This document shows positions 7,929 through 16,048 of a stretch of DNA of 41,705 nucleotides, piece after piece. The position numbers and the translations under genes were made by a program. How positions within the stretch are numbered: the first letter of the stretch is position 1; every line of letters starts with the position of its first letter. The DNA comes from Holdemanella hominis (GTDB taxonomy: Bacteria > Bacillota_I > Bacilli_A > Erysipelotrichales > Erysipelotrichaceae): contig NZ_JACRWH010000015.1 of assembly GCF_014306155.1 (NCBI RefSeq), positions 1 through 41,705 on the forward strand. The letters run 5' to 3'. The notes beneath the pieces were generated by a model, which worked only from the letters and a program-made list of their open reading frames with translations, was not told where the DNA came from and made no database searches.

Positions 7929-8452
7929 TTAGTACATTAAAAGGAAATATATCATTATTGGATTTTGATTTGATTGTGGATCCAACCAATCAACAAGTTT
8001 TACCAATGCAAGGAGTGAGCGCACAGATATTTCATCAGTCTGGAAATGAAATGATGAAGGCTTGTCAGGCTTTAAATGGTTTAGAAGTAGGAAAAGCTAA
8101 GATGACAGAATCTTTTAATTTGCCATGTAAAGCAGTTATTCATACGTGTGGACCTCGTTATATAGATGGCGCTCATAATGAAGATGAATACTTGGCTGCA
8201 TGTTATTGGAATAGTATGGCATTGGCGTATGATTATATGCGAAAAAATGATATGGAATCGATCAATATTGCCTTTCCATGTATTTCTACAGGTATCAATG
8301 CATATCCAAATCATGAGGCTTGTGCAATTGCGATTCAAACCGTAAAACGATTAATGAATAAGTTTCCTGAGACAAGGGCTATTCATGTATGTTTTGTGTG
8401 TGATAAAACCGAAGATTATATGTTATATAAAGAGGCATTAAGACTACGATGA
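7925..8452 (+). CDS. Macro-domain (ADP-ribose-binding) protein, divergent
   Basis: This 175-residue protein consists of a single macro domain. The fold markers are GNISLLDFDLIVDPTNQ at the N-terminus, GKAKMTESFNLPCKAVIHTCGP in the middle and IAFPCISTGINAYP, the ADP-ribose phosphate-binding loop. The usual NAAN segment is DPTN and the glycine-rich loop that normally follows is MQGVSAQ, so ligand contacts are altered. Macro domains bind or hydrolyse ADP-ribose derivatives; activity here is uncertain. Its ATG overlaps the rmuC stop and its stop overlaps the mnmM start, so all three genes are translationally coupled. Confidence 0.85.
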   Translation: MISTLKGNISLLDFDLIVDPTNQQVLPMQGVSAQIFHQSGNEMMKACQALNGLEVGKAKMTESFNLPCKAVIHTCGPRYIDGAHNEDEYLAACYWNSMALAYDYMRKNDMESINIAFPCISTGINAYPNHEACAIAIQTVKRLMNKFPETRAIHVCFVCDKTEDYMLYKEALRLR

Positions 8453-8976
8453 AATCCATGGTTGATTTATCCCATGAATTTTTAAAGCCAGTTCTTCATA
8501 AACAAGCAATATGTGTGGATGCGACATTAGGACAGGGAAAAGATACAGATTTCTTTTTGTCGCAGAATGTGCATAAAGTATATGGCTTTGAAATTCAAAG
8601 GGATGTTTTTGAAAGTACAAAAGAACGATTGGATGATCAAAGAACTTGTTTCTATAATGTTGGACATGAACATATGGAAGAATATATTTATGAAGAAGTG
8701 GATGCGATAATATTTAATTTTGGGTATTTTCCTCAAGGTGATCATGGCATCACAACCCAATCTTCTTCAAGTGTAAGTGCAGTTAGACAAGCTTTAAAAC
8801 TTTTAAAAGTAAAAGGAAGAATGGCACTTGTGATGTATCCACATGAATCGGGACAGGAAGAAGCTAAATGTATGGAAGAGTTTTTAAAAACACAAACATC
8901 GATTCAGGTACAGAAAGTACAAAACTTGTTGTTGGATCATTGTCCATACTTATTATTAATAGAAAAAAGAAGATAA
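8449..8976 (+). CDS. mnmM: SAM-dependent methyltransferase, MnmM (YtqB) family
   Basis: This 175-residue Rossmann-fold methyltransferase has the SAM-binding motif VDATLGQGKDTDFF at about residues 24-37, an acidic residue at the end of the second strand (GFEI) and IIFNFGYFPQGDH in the catalytic region. This matches the YtqB family, shown in Bacillus subtilis to be MnmM. That enzyme completes the 5-methylaminomethyl group on uridine 34 of certain tRNAs. The start overlaps the stop of the macro-domain gene. The family assignment is firm, the exact tRNA substrate is inferred. Confidence 0.85.
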   Translation: MKSMVDLSHEFLKPVLHKQAICVDATLGQGKDTDFFLSQNVHKVYGFEIQRDVFESTKERLDDQRTCFYNVGHEHMEEYIYEEVDAIIFNFGYFPQGDHGITTQSSSSVSAVRQALKLLKVKGRMALVMYPHESGQEEAKCMEEFLKTQTSIQVQKVQNLLLDHCPYLLLIEKRR

Positions 8977-9042
8977 AAATCCGTAGTATTATTATGATAA
9001 AATTTAAGTAGAGATATTCGAATAGAAAAGAGGGTGACATGC

Positions 9043-9165
9043 ATGTTTCTAACTATCTTTATCATAATAATCTTAGTATTCATCTTGTTAGAACTAGCTT
9101 CTATTAAAGATGAAATCAAAAAGAACAATGAACTTCTAATTCAATGTCTAAAGAAAAAAGAATAA
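9043..9165 (+). CDS. Small single-pass membrane protein (40 residues)
   Basis: The peptide has 40 residues: about 17 very hydrophobic residues (from MFLTIF to ILLELA) followed by a charged amphipathic tail rich in Lys and Glu. A GAGGG ribosome binding site lies 8 bases before ATG 9043; another ATG at 9039 is in a different frame. The codon pattern and the terminator at its end support a real gene. Its function is unknown. A membrane anchor with a short cytoplasmic helix is typical of small regulators of membrane complexes, but nothing in the sequence names a partner. Confidence 0.6.
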   Translation: MFLTIFIIIILVFILLELASIKDEIKKNNELLIQCLKKKE

Positions 9166-9191
9166 GAGGCTGATTTAAAAAGCCTCTTATT
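9161..9191. terminator. Bidirectional terminator
   Basis: AATAAGAGGCT pairs with AGCCTCTTATT around a nine-base loop. It serves the 40-residue ORF on the plus strand and the metallophosphoesterase gene on the minus strand, overlapping both stop codons. Confidence 0.85.
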
Positions 9192-10026
9192 TACTTTGTA
9201 GCATGAAATAATAGATTTCTGGTTTTGCCATAAAACGAAGATTTACGTGTGTGCATCCTACACCGGATGAAATGATGTATGGAAAGGCAAGACGTTTTGC
9301 GTGGGAACGATTCAATGATTTTGCCCCATCTATCGATTTATATCCACCAAAAATAGGAAATGTGATTTGATTGCCATGAGAGTGTCCACATAATGCAAGG
9401 GATATTGATTTTGTGGATAATTCTTCATTAGTCAGTGTATCTGGCATGTGAGTAATGAGCAGATTGTATTGTTTGTCTGACGTTGAAATTTTACTTGGAT
9501 CTGGAATATTTGATAATGCACTTAATGTAATGCCTTCCTCTTTTTTGTTTGTAAGAAGAATTGTTTCATTTTCTAATATTTCAAATTGTGCCTGATTTAA
9601 AATGGAACGAACTACGTCGTTGTTTGCATCATCCTTTTCGCCTAAGACACAAAACTTACCTAGTGGAGCATGCATCTTAGATAATTTATTGGTGATATAA
9701 TCCATGTCTTCTTGATTCATTTGACAGGTTTCATCAAATAGATCGCCACCAAAAATCAGAATGTCTGGATCTAAATGTTCAATTTTATTAAAGAGTTTGT
9801 CGGCTCTTTTTTTATTTTCAAATTTACCATATTGCACATCCGTAAAATAAACAATGGATACATCATTCATTGAGGATGGAATCTTTTCATCTTTCAATGT
9901 TTTATATTGTACACTCAATTGTTCGGGCTCAACATTTTTTGCGATTTTCAAAGATCCTAGCATACTTAATACGATTGCAAATAATATGGCAATGATGATA
10001 AACATTTGTTTCTGTAACTTTGTCAT
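9187..10026 (-). CDS. Membrane-anchored calcineurin-like metallophosphoesterase with altered metal motifs
   Basis: The protein has 279 residues. An N-terminal membrane segment (about 8-27) is followed by a YkuE/YaeI-like phosphoesterase domain. The family blocks are in order, but two depart from the metal-binding consensus: D-x-H is FTDVQYG (Gln for His) and GNHD is GEKD (Asn and His both lost). GGDLFD, THMPD and CGHSHGNQ remain intact. Relatives such as YkuE hydrolyse phosphodiesters or lipid-linked phosphates at the membrane. With this site the enzyme may bind metal differently or be catalytically reduced. The ribosome binding site is weak, and the gene starts 34 bases after rnj. Confidence 0.8.
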   Translation of the reverse strand: MTKLQKQMFIIIAILFAIVLSMLGSLKIAKNVEPEQLSVQYKTLKDEKIPSSMNDVSIVYFTDVQYGKFENKKRADKLFNKIEHLDPDILIFGGDLFDETCQMNQEDMDYITNKLSKMHAPLGKFCVLGEKDDANNDVVRSILNQAQFEILENETILLTNKKEEGITLSALSNIPDPSKISTSDKQYNLLITHMPDTLTNEELSTKSISLALCGHSHGNQITFPIFGGYKSIDGAKSLNRSHAKRLAFPYIISSGVGCTHVNLRFMAKPEIYYFMLQSK

Positions 10027-10045
10027 GAAACTATTTTATCATAAA

Positions 10046-10068
10046 ATAGAAAAGACATCACTAGGATG
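10046..10068 (-). terminator. Weak terminator after rnj
   Basis: On the minus strand GGCATC pairs with GATGTC (one G-T pair) around a five-base loop and is followed by TTTTCT, just downstream of the rnj stop. The short stem suggests read-through into the metallophosphoesterase gene. Confidence 0.4.
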
Positions 10069-11872
10069 CCTTTGTTGCTCTTGGTTTTCTTGCATGGAAA
10101 TTGTTCTTACGATTCTTTTGAAGTTCTTCCATTGTTTGTTTTGAATTCAAGATAACTGGAATTACAATTGGGTTTCGATGTGTCTTCTTGTATAAGAATG
10201 GTTCTAATGTAGAGCGTACACAGTTTTTGATTTCAGAGAAAGTGGTTTTCTCTTTCATCTTTTCTTGAAGAGAATTATTCACAATATATTCAGCTTCTTT
10301 GATCAATCCCTGTGAATCTTTAATGAAGACAAATCCACGTGATACGATGACTGGTCGCATTAAGATTTTGTTTTCTTTTGAATCGATAGCTAAGATAACA
10401 GCAACTAATCCATTATCGGCTAAGATTCGACGATCTTTTAAAACAGCAGTGGATAATCCGGAAATATCATTTCCATCGACATAAATATCGTCACCTTGGT
10501 ATCGCCAGTCACTTTGTAGTACTTTGTGATCTCTTAAAATTAAAATATCTCCATTTGCGCATACAAAGATATTCTCTTTAGGAATACCTGTTTCCATTGC
10601 GGTTTGACGGTGTTGCATCAACATCTTATATTCACCATGAATTGGCATAAAATAGGTTGGACGAACTAACTGTAACATTAGTTTTTGTTCTTCTTTAGAA
10701 GCATGTCCCGTTGTATGCAAGTTATTTAAGATGGATTTTGTCAATACTGTAGCACCCGATCTAAATAAATTATCAATAACACGATTGACACTGGATTGGT
10801 TTCCTGGAATTGGATTACTTGAGAATACGATTGTATCTCCAGGTTTTAAGTGAATAAAGCGGTGTGTACCATTCGCAATCCTTGATAGGGCAGCCAAAGG
10901 TTCACCCTGACTTCCTGTACAAATAATACAAACTTTATCATCTGGTGTATAAGCTAATTCTTCAGGACTTAAGAAGTCTGAATTTTTAACTTTGATTGTT
11001 CCCATCTTTCGTCCAATATCGACAACATTTTCCATACTTCGACCAAATACGATTACTTTTCTACCAAATTTAGTAGCAGCTTCAATGATTTGAGCAACAC
11101 GATGTACGTTGGATGCGAATGTCGCAACAATTAAACGCTGTTTTGTCTTACGCATAATGTCCTGGATTTCATTGGCAACTTTTCTTTCTGAAATAGAGAA
11201 GTCTTCAACTCCAGAGTTTGTAGAATCTGACATCAATAAGTCTGGTTTTGTGACACCGATAAATGCCATTTTCTGATAGTCTGCATTTGTTCCAACAGGA
11301 GTTAAGTCAAATTTGAAGTCACCTGTGTGGACAATAGATCCATTAGGACATGTGATATGTACACCTAAAGAATCGGGGATAGAGTGGATGGTATTGAAGA
11401 AACCAACTTTAAAGTATTTTGTTGAGATACTTGAGTTTTCATCAATTTCTATAATTTTTGTTTTTTCTAGTCCTTTATGTTCACTTAACTTTTTAAGAAT
11501 CAAAGCCTTCGCAAAACGAGGTGCATAGATAGCATCAATTTGGACTTGTTTTAGTAAGAATGGAATTCCTCCAATATGATCCTCGTGACCATGGGTAATT
11601 ACTAAAAACTTTCTTTTTTTGTTCATGCGAATCAAATGATGATAATCAGGAATTACATAGTCAACTCCTAATAGTTCATCACCTGGAAACAAAACGCCAC
11701 AATCTACGATACAGATTTCATTTTCGTGTTCGTAGCAATACATATTTTTACCGACTTCGCCTAATCCCCCTAAGGCGTAAATCAAAGTATCACCTTTTTC
11801 AACGTGATTTTTTGCATGATATGGTTTTTTGTTCGATGCATGCCCAAACGCTTGTTGTTGTGTTTTTGGCAT
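10061..11872 (-). CDS. rnj: Ribonuclease J
   Basis: This 603-residue metallo-beta-lactamase/beta-CASP nuclease has the zinc-site motif HGHEDH (H94, H96, D98, H99), then SDSTNSG, the CASP segments GRSMENVV and HGEYKML, and a C-terminal dimer/RNA-binding part. RNase J is the main 5'-to-3' exoribonuclease and an endonuclease for mRNA turnover and rRNA maturation in Bacillota lacking RNase E. The first 25 residues are a basic extension before the conserved core, longer than in B. subtilis RNase J1. An AGAGG site precedes the ATG. J1 versus J2 cannot be decided, but the intact zinc site favours an active enzyme. Confidence 0.95.
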   Translation of the reverse strand: MPKTQQQAFGHASNKKPYHAKNHVEKGDTLIYALGGLGEVGKNMYCYEHENEICIVDCGVLFPGDELLGVDYVIPDYHHLIRMNKKRKFLVITHGHEDHIGGIPFLLKQVQIDAIYAPRFAKALILKKLSEHKGLEKTKIIEIDENSSISTKYFKVGFFNTIHSIPDSLGVHITCPNGSIVHTGDFKFDLTPVGTNADYQKMAFIGVTKPDLLMSDSTNSGVEDFSISERKVANEIQDIMRKTKQRLIVATFASNVHRVAQIIEAATKFGRKVIVFGRSMENVVDIGRKMGTIKVKNSDFLSPEELAYTPDDKVCIICTGSQGEPLAALSRIANGTHRFIHLKPGDTIVFSSNPIPGNQSSVNRVIDNLFRSGATVLTKSILNNLHTTGHASKEEQKLMLQLVRPTYFMPIHGEYKMLMQHRQTAMETGIPKENIFVCANGDILILRDHKVLQSDWRYQGDDIYVDGNDISGLSTAVLKDRRILADNGLVAVILAIDSKENKILMRPVIVSRGFVFIKDSQGLIKEAEYIVNNSLQEKMKEKTTFSEIKNCVRSTLEPFLYKKTHRNPIVIPVILNSKQTMEELQKNRKNNFHARKPRATKAS

Positions 11873-11946
11873 ATTCGACCTCTTTCTATAATTTAATGAC
11901 TCTATTGTTATTATAGCAAAGCTACGCGATTTAAAAAAGCAGAAGC

Positions 11947-12498
11947 TTAAATGACTTCTGCCTCATCATCACTTTTCCATGGATTATTGGCATCAATATG
12001 ATCGTAGAAAAGAGTACCTGATAAGTGATCGATTTCGTGTTGAAGGCAAATTGCGAAATATCCTTCCGCTGAAATTGTTACATTTTTATCTTGAATCAAA
12101 TCATAACCACGAACTTTAATTCTTGCATGACGGAAAACATGTCCTGGATGTTCGCCTTTTACGGATAAACAACCTTCTCCATTATCTAAATATGCGTTTT
12201 GTACGGATTCGGAAATGATTTTAGGATTGACTAGTGCAACTTCATCTACACCATCTTCATAAGGAATCACAACCGCAATCATTTGTTTTAAAACACCAAC
12301 TTGTACAGCTGCAATACCAACGGCCGGCTGTAAACCTTCGGCTTCGGCAATTTCATCATCTTGTGAATTACGCACATAATCTAACATGGCCTGTAAAAGT
12401 TCTCTGTCCTCATTTGATAAAGGCAATTGAACAGGTTCACTTTGCATACGAATTCTTTCGTCTGTATCCAATATAATATCTTTGCTTGTTATTTTCAT
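11947..12498 (-). CDS. def: Peptide deformylase
   Basis: This cytoplasmic enzyme of 183 residues removes the formyl group from nascent N-terminal methionine. All three motifs are present: GIAAVQVG (Val where most have Pro), EGCLSV with the metal-binding Cys at about 110, and QHEIDHLSG with the HExxH histidines (about 154 and 158). The insertions make it a type 2 deformylase. I start at ATG 12498, preceded by GAGGATG; the frame stays open 48 bases further upstream without a site. The promoter and first 34 codons lie in a 165-169 bp repeat created by the neighbouring IS insertion, and this is the intact copy. Confidence 0.95.
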   Translation of the reverse strand: MKITSKDIILDTDERIRMQSEPVQLPLSNEDRELLQAMLDYVRNSQDDEIAEAEGLQPAVGIAAVQVGVLKQMIAVVIPYEDGVDEVALVNPKIISESVQNAYLDNGEGCLSVKGEHPGHVFRHARIKVRGYDLIQDKNVTISAEGYFAICLQHEIDHLSGTLFYDHIDANNPWKSDDEAEVI

Positions 12499-12566
12499 AG
12501 TAATCATCCTCGCAAACATTCTATAGCATTTTCGAATTATTGACAAATGATTTTTGAAAATATGCT
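12398..12566. repeat. Long target-site duplication, left copy
   Basis: These 169 bases are identical to 14642-14810 on the other side of the IS element. The core is 165 bases (12400-12564); two bases at each end are shared with the IS termini, so the exact boundary is ambiguous. This copy holds the def start region, its ribosome binding site and the def promoter. Perfect identity implies a recent insertion. Confidence 0.95.
12512..12546 (-). promoter_or_regulatory. def promoter (in the duplicated segment)
   Basis: On the minus strand TTGTCA (12546-12541) lies 15 bases upstream of an extended -10, TGC-TATAGA. The -35 box overlaps, on the opposite strand, the TTGACA used by the divergent ftsW promoter. 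A second identical copy exists at about 14756-14790. Confidence 0.5.
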
Positions 12567-12592
12567 CCCGAGTTTGACAGTTGAAAAAGTAA

Positions 12593-12642
12593 AAAGTGCT
12601 AGAAAGCCTTTATTCAAGGTTTAATCTAGCACTTTCGTTTTT
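12593..12642. terminator. Terminator inside the IS left end
   Basis: AAAGTGCTAGA (12593-12603) pairs with TCTAGCACTTT (12625-12635), with a further short CCTT/AAGG stem in the loop and T-runs on both strands. It ends the transposase transcript and would insulate def from IS transcription. Confidence 0.8.
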
Positions 12643-12663
12643 TTGAAATGTTGTATGTGATTT

Positions 12664-14505
12664 CTATTTTGAAAATTTTTTTACTATTTTGTTTAAATCA
12701 CTTGGTCTATAGTACTTTCTGTTTAGTTGTAGCTCGAAACATCTTTCTAATGCATCTAATGCCTGACTTCCACTATAGATGGATTTGTAGTACATGTCAT
12801 CCATATTTACTACATTCATATTTCGTAATGTTTTTATTAGGTTTGATGTTGTTACATGAGTTAAGTTGTCATCCAACTTGCACTCCATAAGCCTGTATAT
12901 AAGTAGTGCAGTGTAGCAGATCAAGAAATGTGCACGTATTCTTTCTGGCTTTCTCAAGAATACTGGTCTTGCATCGAAATTAGTCTTCATGATTCTAAAA
13001 CAGTCTTCGATTTTGTATCTATTTTGAGCTACTGCTAGGATGTCTTTGGCTGAATCGTCAAGGTTTGTTGCGACGGCATAGAATCCATCGTATTTTTCTT
13101 CTTCATGGATTTTATCCATATCCAATACATAATTAGCTGTATCAGATGATGTGTTCTTAAGGAATCGACGTATATCGTTGGGTCCTTTTTTTATCTTTTC
13201 AGGATCTTTAAGTCTTAATAACTTTTTAGCACGTTCAAGCTGTCTTTCGCGGATAGTCCTTTGGTATTCCATCATCTTTCTAGAGAAAGTGACAATGATA
13301 TATTGATGTAATGTTCCTTTGGCTTTTACTTTTTTTGTTCGACCGTTCTTGTATACTTTTTCTTCATAAAGTCCTGTATCCATGGCTGTGTTGGCTGGAA
13401 TCACTTTATAGGCAAAATCATTGTATAGACTTAGATTGTTTGCGTCTTTTTTATTAAATGTTCGCATTTCTTTCAATGTGATCGCATCGTCATTTGACAA
13501 TAGACGGTAGTTTGAATCGTTGAATACGATATCTTTGATCTCTTGTCCAAGTTTTTTTACTGACTGTGTAACGATATAGGCTCTACCACCCATATCATTG
13601 AATTTACGGATATTGTAGGATCCAAGTCCTGCATCCGCACAATATATGAACTTTTTGTTTCCGGTCATTTTTATAACTTCTTTTTCAAGTGGAACGGCAG
13701 TAAGCTGTTCATTTGTGTTTCCTGGATGAATACACATAGAAATAGGGATTCCACGTCTGTCCATGATAAGCCCCATTTCAACAATAGGAGATGTCTTGTT
13801 TTCCTTACTGATTCCGAACTGACGAAGTCCAAGGATAATTTCTCCAGTAACTTCGTCAACAATCTCCTCATCAGGTTTTTCTGTTTCAAAGAAATAGTTT
13901 GTACAGTCATAGTACATAACTGAAGTATCTCGTTTAACGATGTTTTCGGAATTGTCAAAAAGATGTTTTAAATATTGGTCACTGTTTCTGTCTAGAATAT
14001 CCAGGAAACGAATCATATGTTGGTATTCAACCTGAGGTTTCTCATAGTATGTATCAAGTTTATCGTATGTTCCATATTTACTGGCAGGATCCAGAATCCT
14101 TGCATAGGTAAGAAACTGACAGATTTTATTACAGTCGTAGGTGATCTTTCGGTCAGAAGAAACTGATTTAAAAAAATCAGACGGATTCAATTTGGCATAG
14201 ATATCCTTAAGATACAGATATCCAATGTTCAAACTAGTAGAATTCGAACAAGGAGAATCTGTAGAAGGGATTCTTTCATTAAAGTCCATAGTAACAATGA
14301 ATTCAGATCTGCCAGAACGATATTCCTCATTCATTTTTTTTACTTCGTTTTTAGCGTATTCCAAGGGATTATCCGTTATAAGAAGAAGCTCAGAATGTTT
14401 ACCTAATCTTTTGATGTTTTTGGTTGTCGTTTTTTTACCATTTCTAAATCCCTGCTGAATATAGTAAGTAGGATCTTTAAGTCGTTTATCATAATACAGT
14501 TTCAT
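12664..14505 (-). CDS. IS1634-family (IS4-like DDE) transposase
   Basis: This intact DDE transposase is about 613 residues long. Catalytic acids are visible in MYYDCTNYFFE (first Asp about residue 200) and YCADAGLGSYN (second Asp about 291). The Glu lies in the IS4-type signature RYKIEDCFRIMK near the C-terminus, followed by RAHFLICYTALLIYR. A beta-strand insertion before the last acid is typical. I prefer ATG 14505, which has AAAGGATGG about 10 bases upstream, over the in-frame ATG at 14517, which lies directly on that site. No frameshift or stop interrupts it, so the element may be active. Confidence 0.93.
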   Translation of the reverse strand: MKLYYDKRLKDPTYYIQQGFRNGKKTTTKNIKRLGKHSELLLITDNPLEYAKNEVKKMNEEYRSGRSEFIVTMDFNERIPSTDSPCSNSTSLNIGYLYLKDIYAKLNPSDFFKSVSSDRKITYDCNKICQFLTYARILDPASKYGTYDKLDTYYEKPQVEYQHMIRFLDILDRNSDQYLKHLFDNSENIVKRDTSVMYYDCTNYFFETEKPDEEIVDEVTGEIILGLRQFGISKENKTSPIVEMGLIMDRRGIPISMCIHPGNTNEQLTAVPLEKEVIKMTGNKKFIYCADAGLGSYNIRKFNDMGGRAYIVTQSVKKLGQEIKDIVFNDSNYRLLSNDDAITLKEMRTFNKKDANNLSLYNDFAYKVIPANTAMDTGLYEEKVYKNGRTKKVKAKGTLHQYIIVTFSRKMMEYQRTIRERQLERAKKLLRLKDPEKIKKGPNDIRRFLKNTSSDTANYVLDMDKIHEEEKYDGFYAVATNLDDSAKDILAVAQNRYKIEDCFRIMKTNFDARPVFLRKPERIRAHFLICYTALLIYRLMECKLDDNLTHVTTSNLIKTLRNMNVVNMDDMYYKSIYSGSQALDALERCFELQLNRKYYRPSDLNKIVKKFSK

Positions 14506-14528
14506 AGAAGCAGCCATCCTTTACAACT

Positions 14529-14557
14529 ATTATACCACAATTACAACACATACAACA
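14529..14557 (-). promoter_or_regulatory. Transposase promoter
   Basis: A perfect -10 TATAAT (14534-14529, minus strand) is preceded 17 bases upstream by a weak TGTTGT. It lies inside the IS, about 25 bases before the transposase start. Confidence 0.5.
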
Positions 14558-14641
14558 GTAAAAAATAAAAATTTGACGAAAAAAAAGCCGTACATAAACG
14601 ACATTTGGCTATTTTGGCTATGAGCAAGTGTTAAACTCCCG

Positions 14642-14742
14642 AGTTCTCTGTCCTCATTTGATAAAGGCAATTGAACAGGTTCACTTTGCATACGAATTCT
14701 TTCGTCTGTATCCAATATAATATCTTTGCTTGTTATTTTCAT
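14642..14742 (-). pseudogene. Truncated 5' fragment of def made by the IS duplication
   Basis: The fragment has the def start codon (14742), its ribosome binding site and 34 codons identical to the intact def gene. It then reads through the IS terminus into an unrelated tail with a stop near 14530. It retains the duplicated def promoter, so it may be transcribed outward into the IS right end, antisense to nothing essential and in the same sense as the transposase. Confidence 0.85.
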
Positions 14743-14810
14743 AGTAATCATCCTCGCAAACATTCTATAGCATTTTCGAATTATTGACAAATGATTTTTG
14801 AAAATATGCT
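14642..14810. repeat. Long target-site duplication, right copy
   Basis: This is the identical partner of 12398-12566. It carries the first 34 codons of def in reverse orientation (a dead fragment, 14642-14742, whose frame runs on into IS sequence) and the native junction with the ftsW upstream region. Confidence 0.95.
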
Positions 14811-14815
14811 AAAAT
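14784..14815 (+). promoter_or_regulatory. Promoter of the ftsW-rsmD-coaD-rnc-polC cluster
   Basis: A perfect TTGACA (14784-14789) is followed by an extended -10, TGC-TAAAAT (14807-14815), with a 20-base gap; an alternative TATGCT gives 15. The last bases of the -10 lie outside the duplicated segment, so only this copy keeps the complete box. Confidence 0.5.
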
Positions 14816-14839
14816 AGAATTTATGATGGGGGGATTTAC

Positions 14840-16048
14840 ATGTCCGAACAAAAAAAGAAGGGAAAATTATCATTTTTCGCATTGGATCCAAAGTGTGATA
14901 AGTATATTAATTGGGCGGTGTCGCTTCTTTTGTTGATTGGAACATTTACGATTGTATCAACCAATGTAGGAAAAACGACATATGCTCCTAACATTGTCCC
15001 AAAAGTAATTGTTAAACAAAGTGTATTTTGCGTATGTGGATATATTGCCATGTGGTTTATGAATCGTTTGTTTCGCTTTCGATGGTATTCAAAAGCAGAA
15101 TGGTTTATTGTTCCACTTTGTTTGTTCATAATGGTACTTCCATTTGCGTTTCCAGAAATTGGAGGAAGCCATGCCTGGATTCAGGTTGCCGGTATATCTT
15201 TGCAGCCAAGTGAATTCGCAAAACCATTATTGCTGATTATTTGTGCGACATGCTTGTATCGCGCAAAAAAGAAATCAATTATGTTAAAGGAAAAGGGTAG
15301 ACTCTTTAAAAGGGCGTGGGCCGCATTTATTTGTATATGTATCATTGTGCTTTTTCAAAAAGATACAGGAACCGCTGTTATCATTGGATTTATCTTTATA
15401 TCTTGTATCATGATTCCAAAATATCCTGTTTTACAACATACACAACGCGTATTAAAAGTACTTATTTATGGAGGAATTATTTCTGGCGTTGTTTTGTTTG
15501 GATTTACAAATATAGGAAATGAAATCTTAAAACATACGCCCTTTGCACATATTGCGGTGCGTGTTGAAAACTTCAAAAATCCATATAACGATGTTTATGG
15601 GGATGGATATCAACCAGCCAATTCTTTGTATGGAATCGCAAGCTCGAATATTGTTGGAAAAGGCATTGGAAACTCGGCACGTAAATATGGTTATTTAACA
15701 CAGGCTGACAATGACTATATTTTAGCTGTATTGATTGAAGAAACAGGTATCTTTGGTTTGTTTGGATTGGTTATTCTGTATGGAATTATTGAATTTCGCT
15801 TATTTTATTATGCCTTTAAAACAAGTGAGGATATGTACAAAATAATATTGGGTGGCGCAGGCGTTTATCTATTTATGCACTTCTTTTTGAATGCTGGTGG
15901 TGTGGCTAGCCTGATTCCTTTTACCGGAGTACCCCTACTATTTATAAGTAGTGGAGGTACAAGCTTGATTTCAATTATGTTGACAATGGGATTGGCACAA
16001 AACTGCATTTGTGCAATCCGAAGAAGGGAGATGGATCGATTATCATGA
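14840..16048 (+). CDS. FtsW/RodA/SpoVE-family (SEDS) peptidoglycan glycosyltransferase
   Basis: This 402-residue membrane protein has about ten helices and the SEDS signature segments: GGSHAWIQVAGISLQPSEFAKP (residues about 110-130), FQKDTGTAVII, and a C-terminal GVPLLFISSGGTSL. SEDS proteins polymerise lipid II into glycan strands with a partner class B PBP, either at the septum (FtsW) or along the wall (RodA). The sequence alone does not decide which, and no PBP gene is adjacent. A G-rich ribosome binding site is 6 bases from ATG. Its stop overlaps the rsmD start (ATGA), starting a five-gene cluster. Confidence 0.9.
   Translation: MSEQKKKGKLSFFALDPKCDKYINWAVSLLLLIGTFTIVSTNVGKTTYAPNIVPKVIVKQSVFCVCGYIAMWFMNRLFRFRWYSKAEWFIVPLCLFIMVLPFAFPEIGGSHAWIQVAGISLQPSEFAKPLLLIICATCLYRAKKKSIMLKEKGRLFKRAWAAFICICIIVLFQKDTGTAVIIGFIFISCIMIPKYPVLQHTQRVLKVLIYGGIISGVVLFGFTNIGNEILKHTPFAHIAVRVENFKNPYNDVYGDGYQPANSLYGIASSNIVGKGIGNSARKYGYLTQADNDYILAVLIEETGIFGLFGLVILYGIIEFRLFYYAFKTSEDMYKIILGGAGVYLFMHFFLNAGGVASLIPFTGVPLLFISSGGTSLISIMLTMGLAQNCICAIRRREMDRLS

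Larger units (their letters stand above)
12565..14643 (-). mobile_element. IS1634-type insertion sequence (about 2.08 kb)
   Basis: The element is bounded by imperfect inverted repeats, CTCCCGAGTTTGACAGTTG at the left and CTCGGGAGTTTAACACTTG (read inward) at the right. It contains one transposase gene, a promoter inside the right end and a terminator inside the left end, and it is flanked by identical direct repeats of 165-169 bp. Very long and variable target duplications are a known property of IS1634 from Mycoplasma mycoides, which agrees with the transposase type. It lies exactly between def and ftsW/rodA. Confidence 0.92.

Noticed and set aside
14530..14790. An open frame that looks like a second peptide deformylase
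   Set aside because: It is identical to the real def only for the duplicated 5' part and then runs into IS sequence; no catalytic motif is present.
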